A stretch of DNA of 64,000 nt from Prostheceraeus crozeri. Lineage: Eukaryota > Platyhelminthes > Polycladida > Euryleptidae. Position numbers and translations under genes: made by a program. The DNA lies in the NCBI GenBank assembly GCA_907163375.1, contig CAJQUW010005554.1, positions 162,594-226,593 of the forward strand, in the 5' to 3' direction. The notes below the pieces were generated by a model. It was not told the DNA's origin. It made no database searches and saw nothing but the letters and a program-made list of their open reading frames with translations. Positions 53,131 through 64,000 of the stretch are shown piece by piece (positions within the stretch are counted from its first letter, which is position 1; every line of letters begins with the position of its first letter).

Positions 53131-55000
53131 GAAGGGATGGGGGGAAGAGTGTGTTTTTTATAACCCTTTTCATCATAGTCAGCATCATTAACACGCAACA
53201 TCCATAATATTGGAAGTAGTACCTCTTATTAGTAGTGTGATATATACATTTGGGGTGACTTTAACTTTCATTAAATGTAAAAGCATTTCACATTTACGCT
53301 TACTATGCCACTATTTCAATCATTAATACTACATTTTGTAAACATTTAAGTGCTATCACGCTGAATTAAAACTGCTCAACTGTCCATACCATTTTTATTA
53401 GTCGGTATTGTAATTCCAGTCAAGACATAAGTTAGGACTTAAAGATCATATATATATATAAAATATTTCAAATTTGTTTGTGGCACACATTTACGTACCT
53501 ATTAAACAGAGCGAATTTTAAAAGGTCGCCTTTGGAGTTCTAGTAGGCCTGCCACAAACTTTATTGACAAGTGCGCTAGTGCCCACTGCATAATACGCTG
53601 ACTTAGGGCACAACTACTACAACATCAGCGACTTGTGATCTTAGCCACCACAAAAAGTAGGTTTCTTCTGCAACCCACAGTATTAAATATTTTGTGTATC
53701 TGCTTCGGTTAGTGCTAGAAGTGTGATTCCTACGAAATGGACGGCACATTTGAGGAAACCCTATTAGGATGGGCAAGGCGATGAATTCTAGTACCTTTAC
53801 AGAGATAGGAAAAAATGTCGTGCGTCGTTTTGCGGCATTCAATGTGGAGTTCCAGCAAAGTGCTTCGATTGCCCAAACAATTCCTTCAGATTCGAAGACT
53901 ATCAGGATCATTGGCCCACACGTTTTCTCCATAAATGATCTCCCTTCTGAATCATTTATTAAAGAAAGTAGCAGGTCGTACGAAAAACACCGTTTCACAT
54001 TCTCCTCCTCGGCCAGTTGCTCACTGAGATAGTGCATACATTGGAATCTGAAGCCCAAGACAGGGATGTGTGTTTTGGGTGTGGGTGCGCAGTGATATTA
54101 TACAGCCCACGAACGCTCTCTCTCACTGGCTCTGAGTGTCCCCTGCTGGCTGCTTATTGTGTGCCATTTCCGAATAGCGCATGCGATTACACATATTATC
54201 CATTCGAGAAGGAGCAAGTTGTCAATTCTGTGATTTGTGCCATTTCGATATTAAGGTTGCTTACAATTCATCGTTTTTTTAGGAAAAACCGAAGCGCGCG
54301 CAGATGAATCTATTTCAGTGCTAGCACCATTTTCATTAATACTTTTTCTGAAACTGTAGTAGCTTTGTCTGTACACTCTCCTTATAGGATGGCAGGCCTT
54401 TAATTTAAAGAGCCTTCACACTATTTCGCTTCTTCATCTCCCCTTATAAGTATGCTCGTCCTGGGTGATTAGATAATTTTGCCACAGTGGAAAAATCAGC
54501 ATCGCAAACGGAAATTTGACCTCGAGAAATTCATCGGACACATTGGGCTTGACTTCGATCATTACACAAAAAATTCTCTAGAGAAACCTGTTCGGTATAT
54601 TCGGGAGCATTCTATGTCGGGGTAGTTCAAAAATTATCTTTACAAAAAATTCGGGCTAATTTTCGAGAAAATTCAATATTGACTTTTGCAAGTAGTATGG
54701 AAACATACTTTTTCTCAAATTTTAAATCGAAGGTTCCCGTGCAAGCTGTTTGCAATTTCCATATCGCTTATTTAGCTGTAAAATGACAACTTTTTGATTA
54801 TCATCTATTGAGCTACATGCAGTATAAAATAATTAGAATTATAAAGTTAACAAGAATAATGAATAAAACTATATATAAAATAATATAATGAATAAACAAA
54901 TCCTAATTTTGTCCAATCCTTTTGATATCAAACGTGATGGTTGACTTCACATGTTTACAAAGTCACACAATACATGCTGATGCTGTGATCTATTGGTGGT
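53131..55000. other. Unassigned host DNA
   Basis: A (TA)n stretch at about 53,447-53,460. A 151-codon minus-strand frame (53,603-54,058) has no recognisable motif. Otherwise nothing. Confidence 0.4.
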
Positions 55001-55386
55001 ATCTCTTCGAGTGTGACTCAAGACGGTCTTCAGTCGATTCAAGAGAGGTGTCTAAGAATCAAGGGTACTTTATCTCTAACTTATCTCTGGTTAAGACGAA
55101 ACTCATTTGCAACAAGACTATTTGATAATTTGGAGAATCATGATTACTATAATTGTATAATTGTGTCCGTCCATCTCGTTTCTGGTTCGAGTATCAGTGC
55201 CTTTCTGTAGGACTACAACCGACGCGATGCTTTTTTGCCGCACATGTGCATTATTTCATGTACCTCTTTCTAGCTAACTTTTGCGTATTTATTTTTTTCT
55301 TTCTTATAATTTGCTTCAACTTTTTGCACTCATGTATACATTCTTGATTCACATTATTGATTCAATAAATAATAATAATAATAAAT
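55001..55386 (+). pseudogene. Probable LINE 3' end
   Basis: A frame with LQSIQERCLRIKG, then LRRNSFATRLFDNL, resembles the end of non-LTR reverse transcriptase proteins, where (I)Q-R-LR-I and a basic tail are common. About 200 bp later an (AAT)n run (55,363-55,384) looks like a LINE-type tail. The rest of the element is missing. Weak but coherent. Confidence 0.4.
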
Positions 55387-57207
55387 CCCCGGACACACCA
55401 TGTACCTCAATTGCAGAAGGCCTCCTTGCTTGGCAGTGCCTATATACTCAGGCGAGCTCTTGACCTCCCTGAGTCTGGTCAGGACTCCGAGATCTTGAGC
55501 CATTGTTCCGATTGTGAGAGACTCGTGTACCAAAAAAAAAACAAAATAATTAATAGGCTAATAATAGTCATATATTTTCAGTAGGAATGCCACAATAATG
55601 AAAATCGTGTGGCCACAAATTACAAAGTGAAAAGCGATCACGAGAAGGACATCATCATAAACAAAAGACACAACGACAAAAAATTATCACATTAAAAACT
55701 GCTATTCGCCAGTTGAATCCATGATGCACAACAAATGATTTCGCTCTTTGGAGTTAGCCCACTCCTAATGATGGTAAAAGACGGAAAAGTACTCGAAAAC
55801 TGAATTTTATATCATGGCGTCAAGTAATGAAGGCGGATGACTGCGCTCATCTTTGATTAACCGTTCTGGAAAAGACGCCATACCTACATTAAACGACGAT
55901 AATCTGGAATGACACTGGAAACAGTTGCACATCAGACTCCGCTCTGATTTTGTGAGCTTTTCTCTCAATTCTTTCATAGGGATCTTGTTGGTGAGCTTGC
56001 AACTTTACAAAAGAGGCGCAGCATATTCTAAGACACTTCGAACACAGGTGATTGTAAATATCGTTATAAGTTCCGGACGTGTCAAGGAAAGGCTTTAACT
56101 AGCCGAATTACTGATATGTTTACACGACGCCTTTGTTTAAATCAGATATATGTCGATTCCATTTTAAAATCGCATTCGTCAAACGACACCTCCCAAGAAT
56201 TTTACTTCTAATTCTGACAGGAATGTCGGCTTATAGCAAGGTGAGAAAAGTACTTCTTCGAAAGCTTAAAAACATTTGGCTGGATTTATCATTATGATAG
56301 TCATTTTTGTTGGTTAGAAGTCACAATTTCCGAATATTGATCAATTCAGATTGAATAGGACTTGCAGCACAGTTCTTCGCAATTGTTGGCAATGATCCAA
56401 TAAAGTCATCAGCTATATTTTATAAGTATACTCCTTCGATTGGCCTCCCAACTTTGGAAGGTCACTGAAAACACTTATATCCAAAATAGTAAGGGCCGAG
56501 TTGATGATCCCTGAGGGACTCCACTCAAAACTCGAAATGTTTACCACATCTAAGAAAAAATAACAAAATAATAAATAAATAAAGCCATCTCTCTCTTATT
56601 GTTTTACCCAAGAAACGCAGCGCAACACCCAAGGGTGACATCAGTTTCACCATTATAGTATGGCAACAGTGTAACATCAAGATAAATTCAAATGTAATCT
56701 TTCGCCGAACACCAGATACCTGCATAAGAATGGTATTAGGCGATATTTCTAAGAGAAACTGATGCAAATTAGTCTTGTCAATGGCTGCGTAGGTGAGTTA
56801 TTAAATATGGATTTTTTTTTTTTTTTTTATCATTTATTGGTAATTGGGAAAATATGAAATTTAGAATTAGAAAAAGTGTTTAAATATATTATGCTATTAA
56901 GTAGCACATCGATTCCTCATCTTTTTCACTGCGTTTAAGTTTTGGTTCTATTTCAATGAATGTGCACAAGCCAAAGGTGCAATAAAGATTTCTAGCATAA
57001 TCGAAATCGTGGGCAAAGAAACGTAAGGTATTTGATGGTGATAAATGCCGCTTCAGGCGTTGAAAGAGTTAAACTCAGAAAGAAGACGAGAAAAAAATTT
57101 TTAATATTTTGACAAGTTGTTGCATGTAGGCATTGACGTTTTTCGGACACCTAGGGGAGCGAGGGGTAATAAGCAGACGTTTTCGGGAGATGCTTCAATT
57201 TCAAGTA
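55387..57207. other. Unassigned host DNA
   Basis: AT-rich with a T-run at about 56,811-56,828. No gene recognised on either strand. Confidence 0.45.
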
Positions 57208-58744
57208 CAGATTGTTTCATAAAAAAACGGATCACTTTAAAAATCGCCTTAACTTCAACATTGTCTAACTCCGTCAAAACTTGAACGAATTTCAAGAAAT
57301 TGGAAGATATGTCAGTTGTGCTTACTAATATCATTGTTGGAAATTTCAAGCATGAATATTGAGTTGTTTTCCTGTTATAGATAAAAAAGCAATAGATAAT
57401 TTGATCTTCTTTTAGCAATGTTACACAAAATCATACCTCACTCTTATAAAATTACATACGTGTTTGTTTCCTTTGCTATGTAATATGTTGTTCTACAAGC
57501 CAAAAGCTATCGAGCAAAACATAAAGAAAGAAAATCGGTCAATCAGAGCCAGTATAGCACCATTATTCATCAACAATAATGTAACTGCTACATGTGATTA
57601 ACTGGACTTCATGTTCCATAGCTTCCTGACTTCGTTGCGGTGATATTGGCAGCACTCCTGATTGCTTTCAGCTAGAAATATATCTCTTACCGGTTGAAAA
57701 CAATACAAAGCACAAATGAACAATAACGAGATCGCATTCACAAAAAGGCAAAGTGTCAGCCTTTTAACGTAGAGACTTGTTAATGTTGAGACTTAATTTT
57801 GAGACTTGTTAAAGTTGATCCAAGTCTCTCGTTAACTGAGATGGCTGCACTAGACTCATTTCTAAGCCCACTATTCGTAGAAGACTTATTGAGTCGAATT
57901 TCAAGAGCTGTAAGAGGCCCTCTCAGATCGAATTATCAGATCAGCATACAAAAAGACGTCTCAGATGAGCAATGAGTCATTGTCACTGGCGAAATCAATG
58001 GGATCGGGTTGTCTGGTCTGATGAGGCATAAGTCCGTCTGAAGGATAGTGATGGTCGATTGAGATTATGGATAAAATCTGATCAGGAAATTCCGAGACAT
58101 TTACATCGTCCACGGGTACAAGGTGGTGCGACTCTGCTGATTTGGGCTGGCATTTGGACCAATGGCTGCTCTGAACTTCACATACAGCAAGGAACCATGA
58201 ATTCTGAACGCTATGTGAATGTTTTACGAATGAACATTGGCCAAATGACAGATCAACTTGGTGATCCATCGACTTGGTTATTTATGGATGATAATGCTAC
58301 GTGTCACGGGAGTGGTAGAGTCAACTTATGCAAGCTTCAATTAGGGCTTAGGACATTATCTTGGCCAGCTCGTTCTCCTGATCTGAATCCCATAGAAAAT
58401 GTATGGAGTATTCTAAAACGTAACGTTCGTCGTTCACTGCTACCTACAGATGGAGTATCGCAACTTACGTCACTGTTAAAAAGAGAGTGGAGAAAGTTAG
58501 ATCAGTCAAAAATCAACGATATCATCGAATAAGCCTATACGAATTGGTGATGTCATTGACAATAAGGGTAGGGCCACAAAATATTAGCTTCTTAAGAACC
58601 GTTACTGTATCATAGCTTATCAGATTATATAAGGACATTTAAATATATTAGGGACATGAAATAACATGAAAAATGCTTTCTGTATCATACTTATGTTATA
58701 TTTAGTCAAATTTTAGGATGATCCACTTTTTATGAAACGGACTG
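57208..58744 (+). mobile_element. Tc1-family transposon, copy 2 (defective)
   Basis: About 1.54 kb, same family as 9,969-11,611 and very similar to it. Inverted ends CAGATTGTTTCATAAAAAAA and TTTTTATGAAACGGACTG; TA precedes the left end but TC follows the right, so the target duplication is not intact. The N-terminal helix-turn-helix region is largely deleted (around 57,762). The catalytic core is present and DD34E: Asp in VVWSDEA, Asp in FMDDNATCH, Glu 34 residues later in NPIENVWS. Confidence 0.9.
58059..58532 (+). pseudogene. Tc1 transposase catalytic part (DD34E)
   Basis: 157 codons with RVQGGATLLIWAGIWTNG, TWLFMDDNATCH, SWPARSPDLNPIENVWSILK and a C-terminal basic helix. A stop just upstream interrupts the frame after the first catalytic Asp (VWSDEA), and the DNA-binding domain is missing, so this is a relic. 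The aspartate to glutamate spacing gives the DD34E (Tc1) class. Confidence 0.85.
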
Positions 58745-59226
58745 TCCAAATAAAGTTTCCTGTCTGATGTGATATCTTAGGAATATGCTTGTCATATAGA
58801 TGCAATTATAGACACGTAGCTTAATTGTTCAAGCATTGGGAGCACTTTGAAAAATGACCCCACTGTCCGCAATTCCCCGACGAACTGTGCGGAATAGCGG
58901 ACAGGTGGCGGGGAATAGTGGACAGTGAAAAATATTTGATTGAATATACTCATGAACATATAATTAGATCTTATATTCTAGCATACCATAAAGTATTCAA
59001 AAGAACAAAAATCAAGGCACTTGTACAAAAAGGAATATTATTGTAATTACTATTACAAAACAAAAGAAGGGATAGGCTAAGGCCTACATCAGAAAATAAA
59101 ATTCGTGTAGATGTTTGAGTTATCGAGTAAATCACTCTAAAATTACATTGCGATTGCAATTATGATATTAACAATGCAAAATAATTTGCTTAGTATTGAT
59201 TATTGATATATGCCTGCAACACACGA
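58745..59226. other. Host DNA with a short inverted repeat
   Basis: CACTGTCCGCAATTCCCCG (58,861-58,879) is nearly the inverse of CGGGGAATAGTGGACAGTG (58,909-58,927), with a third partial copy GCGGAATAGCGGACAG between. The whole is a compact foldback of about 67 bp. Nothing else recognised. Confidence 0.5.
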
Positions 59227-59427
59227 TCACAATCCTCGACGACAAAAGTCGCATATGTATTCCCTGTGTGATCCACTTGGACCACTACCATAGTCGGTGC
59301 AACTTTCGTGTGCCCATTTGTCGCAACCTCTACATTTTATCCAGTCATCGGATAGCGGTTCATGACATTCATCGTGACAAAATATGCAGTACCAAATTCC
59401 ACTTTTATTTTGCAAACTGGCTTGCAT
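59227..59427 (-). CDS. Orphan PHD-type zinc finger
   Basis: A 66-codon frame with a full C4HC3-like set: WYCIFC, (S)DDWIKCRGC, KWAHESC, YICDFC. Upstream the frame stays open for about 15 more codons (YYQGKDCNWTL). PHD-like fingers of this form occur at the C-terminus of some pogo/Jerky-type and piggyBac-type transposases in invertebrates as well as in chromatin proteins. With no partner domain nearby it is most likely a transposase tail or a single exon of an unseen gene. Confidence 0.5.
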   Translation of the reverse strand: MQASLQNKSGIWYCIFCHDECHEPLSDDWIKCRGCDKWAHESCTDYGSGPSGSHREYICDFCRRGL

Positions 59428-60859
59428 TAATGTCCAGTTGCAATCTTTTCCTTGATAATAACGTTACGGACTGATTGTATTACTTAGACGCAATGGATTA
59501 CAATAAGTAGTGAAGATGACATCATCAATCATTCAGAAGGCAGGCACACAAAATATGGCGATAAAAAGGATCAGAATCCACTCTTTCATGGACGTTCTGA
59601 AGCGTGGCTCGAATGTCGCAGGCGTGTTGAGTATCTGAATTTAGTGATTAAACAAGTGTCAAGCTGAGCTATGGACACACAGCGAAACCTGCACTTCCCG
59701 TAAAATCTCAAATTCGAGTATCACATATGCAAAATTGATTTAGAGCAGAAAGCAACTTGACACCAGAGGTAGGCGATGCCGATTAAACAAGAATATTCTT
59801 CAGAGGCCACTAGGGTTTGAAAAAACATATAATATTGCAAGAACGTGTTAATTTGAAGACTAAACAGAACTATGTCTCTTTAATTGTTAGTCATTTTGCT
59901 ATTTTTGAGTCTAACTATTTTTAAAAAAACTCTTTTACACTAACTGCACATCGCTTCTTTTTCAACTGACGCAGCAGATTAAACTCTAATTGAATAACGT
60001 TTTATGGTTTCAAAAACTTCAAAAGTGTAAATCGGAAGCATGTCCAAACCATGAAGAAAACCATACTCGATTGCATGTAATCCACACATTGCAAAACACT
60101 AAAGAAACAAGAAAGAAACAATATGCTGAAGCACAAACGAAAACAAACACATAAACCAAATTTTGTTTCTATAAATGAAATCAGAATGCCCATACTAAAG
60201 GGCCCGTGTTGGTCCGAATTTGCATGCTACCTTTCTTATTCGGCTTCGGCATATTCTATTGGACTTGCATTACTGTTACATTTCCCCTTCGAGCTCTTTG
60301 AAGTCTTAGCATTTCCCTTTCGGAATTTCCTCGGGGCGACAGGGAGCTTATTTTTTGTTTGGTGTGGTATAGGTGCTCACATCCGTTTGGTGGGAGCCCT
60401 GTGTTTTGGGGGGCCTGTCTGAACTAAAGAATGCTGTGTACTGGGTGTACAGGCGCTTCAGTTTACTGGGACCAAAATTATAGGACTAGCGAAGAGAGGG
60501 CTGGCTGGATTTCAGAATGCTGAACCTCCAAAGAGGAAACCGTACAAGCTTGTGGATGTGGCAATGAGACCCTGAGAGGGCAGATCATCGTATGCGGCAC
60601 ACTGCTGTTAGAGAGATGGGGAATCCCGCAAGCTATTGCAGTAGAGATTATTTTTCATTTCCAAACGACAGGAAAAAGCTGCTACAAAACGTAAGACACT
60701 ACCCCTGGAAAGCGGAGTTCTCGGCTGGTGTGCCTTCCCCAAGGCGCGGCAACCTCCAGTTCTTTTCAATAATCTAACATCGACAAGCTTGACTCAGAAG
60801 TTAGACGATAGCAGCGGATGGAATAAGGTCTCAACTGTATGCTATGAGTACTTCACCAG
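59428..60859. other. Unassigned host DNA
   Basis: No recognisable gene. A 99-codon plus-strand frame at 60,123-60,422 is hydrophobic in part but has no family features. Confidence 0.4.
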
Positions 60860-63811
60860 GATAAAAACCTGGTAGAGCCGCATATTGAGTGGAGACTAGC
60901 CTCGAGGTTATACAATGACTGGTCGAGAAGCATCACTAGAATTTTGGCTCCGCAAAAATGTGAGTGCATCCTACGTCGCAAACTGGGGCGGTACAAAGAT
61001 GATTACAGACATCCATTTCTTCATCTGGAGAATCACAACTGCTATTTTGTCAGATGAAGTTAGACTTCGTGGAATTGCGCATTGACAAGACGGGCGTTCT
61101 TGTCCCATGTGAACAAAGTTTCGAACGCATGGGCAAAGACATAAGGCAATTGGAAAAAAAGGCCGAAATGAAAGTTAAAATGCAGATATGTAATTTCTAC
61201 TCCTCACTTCACAGCGAAGTATATACTCTTATCTCGCCGGCGGCCATTCCCTCTTCAGAAAGAGGAAGAACAATTTTAAGGTCATCGAAATTCAGGAAGT
61301 AGCAGCTTTGATTGATTATGTTCGGGTTTTGTGGACTCGATGTAGATCCAGAATTTCGAAAAGAATGAAATTAATTTTGATTTATCAAGAAGAGCTTGGA
61401 GAGAACAAAAATTTTTTTGCCGTTATCAAATGCGGAGTAAAAGCAGATTGTGGAGTTTCATAATTTCCATCTCATTTTGATGACGAAAGCGGAATACCTT
61501 GTAACTCGCTGCACTCGTTCGTGAAGTGTCGGTCAACTAGTGTTAGTAAGTCTACATCAGAGAGGGCGAATGGATTTGTACAAAGAATACAACGAATCAT
61601 ATATTACTTATGAAATGTGAAAGAGTTTTTTTGCAATAAAGAAGCCGTATCAATGTAGCTCGATGACACTCCTCAACTTCTTTATAGTCGCGAAAGCTTC
61701 AAATTTCAGTGTAACATGGCCTATTTAAACGGTGTCGTTAAGCCTCCATGAGAGGAACAGAAACTGATGTTGCGTACAGCGCCCTCGGGTGATGTCGAAC
61801 TTTGTTAAGAAGAGAGTATAAACGGATTTTCACCAGACCACTTCAAATCTTAAAAGTAGTGCTTGTTTTTCTGATATAACCCTTTTCGATTGATGTGTGG
61901 GATTGGATGTCGTGTTTGAGGACTCATTAGAAAGAAACCTGCATAACCTAATAATTTAATAGGGTAAACTTCCTCATCAACAATATGCACTGACATCTCT
62001 CACTACTGTAAATTATCATCGTATCAATTAATAGTGGACGATTAGTCATGAAAAGTCTAAGACTGGGAACAGAATATTCTGAATAAAGAAGAATTATATC
62101 GTTGCTGTTTTATATAGCGGAGCTAAGGTAGTGACTTCTTTGAGAGTGAAAGACATATCATTTTCACAGCGATTCTGTCACTTTGAAAATGATGACGGGC
62201 CAACATTATAGATGTGCAGTAAAGAATCGCATGTAGAATCGTCTAGAGACATTTGGAATAGCACTCTCTGAAGAACAATCATCCAAAAAATGTGAGCGAG
62301 AATCGTACATCTGGGCACAACATACAACTTTTATAATGTTCGTATGCGTCCTACAGGCCTTGTTTCAAACTGTCTCCCTTTCATTCACTATTCAAGCAGA
62401 TGTTGTCCCCAAGCAGAGTCTTCCTTGACGAGAAAAAATAGGCATTGCGGCGTTACATCAGAGGATGTCTCAAAATATACATGTAGGGCACAAGAATTCC
62501 TGAACTAGAGCAACTAAAGTTTCAAAACTTGTGGTCTACACAGTCATCTATTGTCCTCTCTAGACTTCTACAAGTAACATACAGACCGCTTCAAAGTCAA
62601 TGCACAACAAAGGCTAGGCCATCTTTCAATCAAATTGTCGTGTTGAAAGCCTGGATTCAATTTTGATAAACGATGCGTACCAAATGAAACCTTTATGTTC
62701 CATAGATTGGTTTACATATAGTTCGTTTTCATATGTGTGGTCACGTGACAGTAGGCCTTATGAAAAAAAATTGAGCGTTTTCCTTAATGCATGGATTTCA
62801 ACATAGAAAACGACAGAATTTTTACAATGATAGGTTGCGCAGACAGCATGAACTATCATCAGGCATTCACTCATGATAACACGGTTTTTAGGCTTGGCTG
62901 CATCTACAAAAAACAGACATACAATACAATAGTTTGTACCAAGAAAATGTGCTAAAAAAAGTTCACAAGATGTTTCTCATTGATGAAGAAGCTCATTTTC
63001 ATTCACCTGTGACCTTTGTGTTAGGCTATGTCAAGCTCGTTTGGTGGATAACTCAGGGACGTTTGGCTGATAAGCTGGTCCCAGCATGACTTAAAAGTAC
63101 AAATGTATGAATGTTGGTGGGCAATTCGTTTCTTCCGATTCCGACTGACGATATTGATATGCAATTCAGTAAATTTGAGTTTTTGAACATCCGGTGTCAG
63201 GCTCGGTAGATTGCGTCAAGTTTTATAGATGTGATGGGTTTTTCGATTTTCGAGAGAATCAATTTGCGCAATTTCCATTCAATTATATCTCTTGTTACCT
63301 ATATTGGACGCCACTTTTGCGTTCGTTAACTTTGGCTAACACTCGAGTGTCGCTACACACGCATACAACTTACAACTCTGTTGTATTAACGCTGGTGCTT
63401 TCGAGTTTGGTTTAAGATAATGCTGGTGTTATCAGCTCCAAGAATAGTATTTTATATCAAAATCGGCCCATCCGTTCGCCAGACAAACTTCAAATTTGAT
63501 TATTCCCATAGTCAGTCAGACCATTGTGTAGACATCATTTCCCTCACTTGAGTCATGAAGCAAATTCGAATCTCGGATCAGACAAGGGCTTGTTTCGTCT
63601 GTGGCATGGCACCTGTTCACAGCAAACAATAGCATTTTCCTTCACGCCGTAGAATGCTAACACTTGCGTTGCGTCCGATAATGGAGCAGCACATCAATGA
63701 TGAAAAGGAGAATGAGTGACACAGGGGCCAAACATGTAATTGATATCAATGACTTGTGATTGGGCTTCTGCGAGGTGGGCTGCAGCGGCGCGGTTTGCGC
63801 GGAGGCGGGGT
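60860..63811. repeat. Duplicated 2.8-kb block, copy 2 (indel-rich)
   Basis: Collinear with 50,370-53,130, but the two differ by single-base insertions and deletions every few tens of bases along most of the length, plus substitutions. Longer unshared pieces occur near 62.8-63.1 kb. The indel-heavy pattern is unlike the other repeats in the window. Confidence 0.8.
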
Positions 63812-63930
63812 TAACTCGCTGAAGATCAGATCATAATGCCGAAAAATGTGAGTGAGAACTCGTAAAACTGTGGTCACAATATCCAACTTTTCCACATTTT
63901 TCTGACTGCACTCTATAACAGGCCTAGCGC
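63812..63930. repeat. Partial third copy of the duplicated block
   Basis: CGCTGAAGATCA, AAAAATGTGAG(T/C)GAGAA and TGTGGTCACAATATC match 51,723-51,785 and 62,265-62,335. The order therefore jumps back to the middle of the block directly after its right end, as in a partial tandem repeat or a chimeric join. Confidence 0.6.
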
Positions 63931-64000
63931 ATTATTTATTTAATATATATTTTTAGAGATGGATTACATTAAATTTTTGATATATTAAAGCTCTAGCTCA

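Noticed and set aside
53603-54058. 151-codon minus-strand frame
   Set aside because: No motif, promoter or repeat context supports it; the length is possible by chance in this DNA.
60123-60422. 99-codon partly hydrophobic frame
   Set aside because: No signal peptide at the start, no recognisable family and no splice or promoter context.

Overview
This is animal nuclear DNA: AT-rich, with few open frames, GT-AG introns of 3-5 kb and many transposable elements. The one clear host gene is a trypsin-family serine protease with an N-terminal clip domain. Clip proteases are best known from arthropods, so I favour an arthropod or close invertebrate relative (moderate to low confidence).

Layout. 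(1) 1-9,060: the right part of a large virus-like DNA element (element A), cut by the window edge. It holds a tandem array of 643-bp units, three leftward genes each followed by the same structured repeat, a spliced leader and GC-rich terminal repeats. (2) About 9,060-31,137: host DNA with the clip-domain protease in four exons (9,450-22,906). Its introns hold a Tc1 element with a foldback insertion, a LINE fragment and a Penelope-like fragment. Two inverted copies of a 1.2-kb repeat lie at 15.5 and 25.6 kb. (3) About 31,138-50,283: a second, fuller relative of element A (element B). It has long inverted terminal repeats, a zinc-finger/proline-rich spliced gene, a protein-primed family-B DNA polymerase frame and internal arrays in inverted orientation. 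It is best read as a Polinton/Maverick-like fossil. (4) 50,284-64,000: host DNA with a 2.8-kb block present twice, the second copy full of small indels, plus a second Tc1 copy, a LINE tail and an orphan PHD-type zinc finger.

Within the large elements, transcription appears to start at TATA boxes near the ends and run inward through leader introns into short genes, then into arrays that carry AATAAA on the transcribed strand about ten times per 643 bp.

The most interesting signal is RNA-like. At least 14 small hairpins share a GCTATC loop while their stems differ. In every case the loop reads GCTATC (one GTTATC) on the inferred transcribed strand. They sit inside larger structured modules: a 140-bp module just downstream of each leftward gene, a 258-bp module in leader introns, and a leader-intron module with UUCG-like hairpins. 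I do not recognise this system and propose it as an undescribed family of structured RNA elements in Polinton-like DNA.
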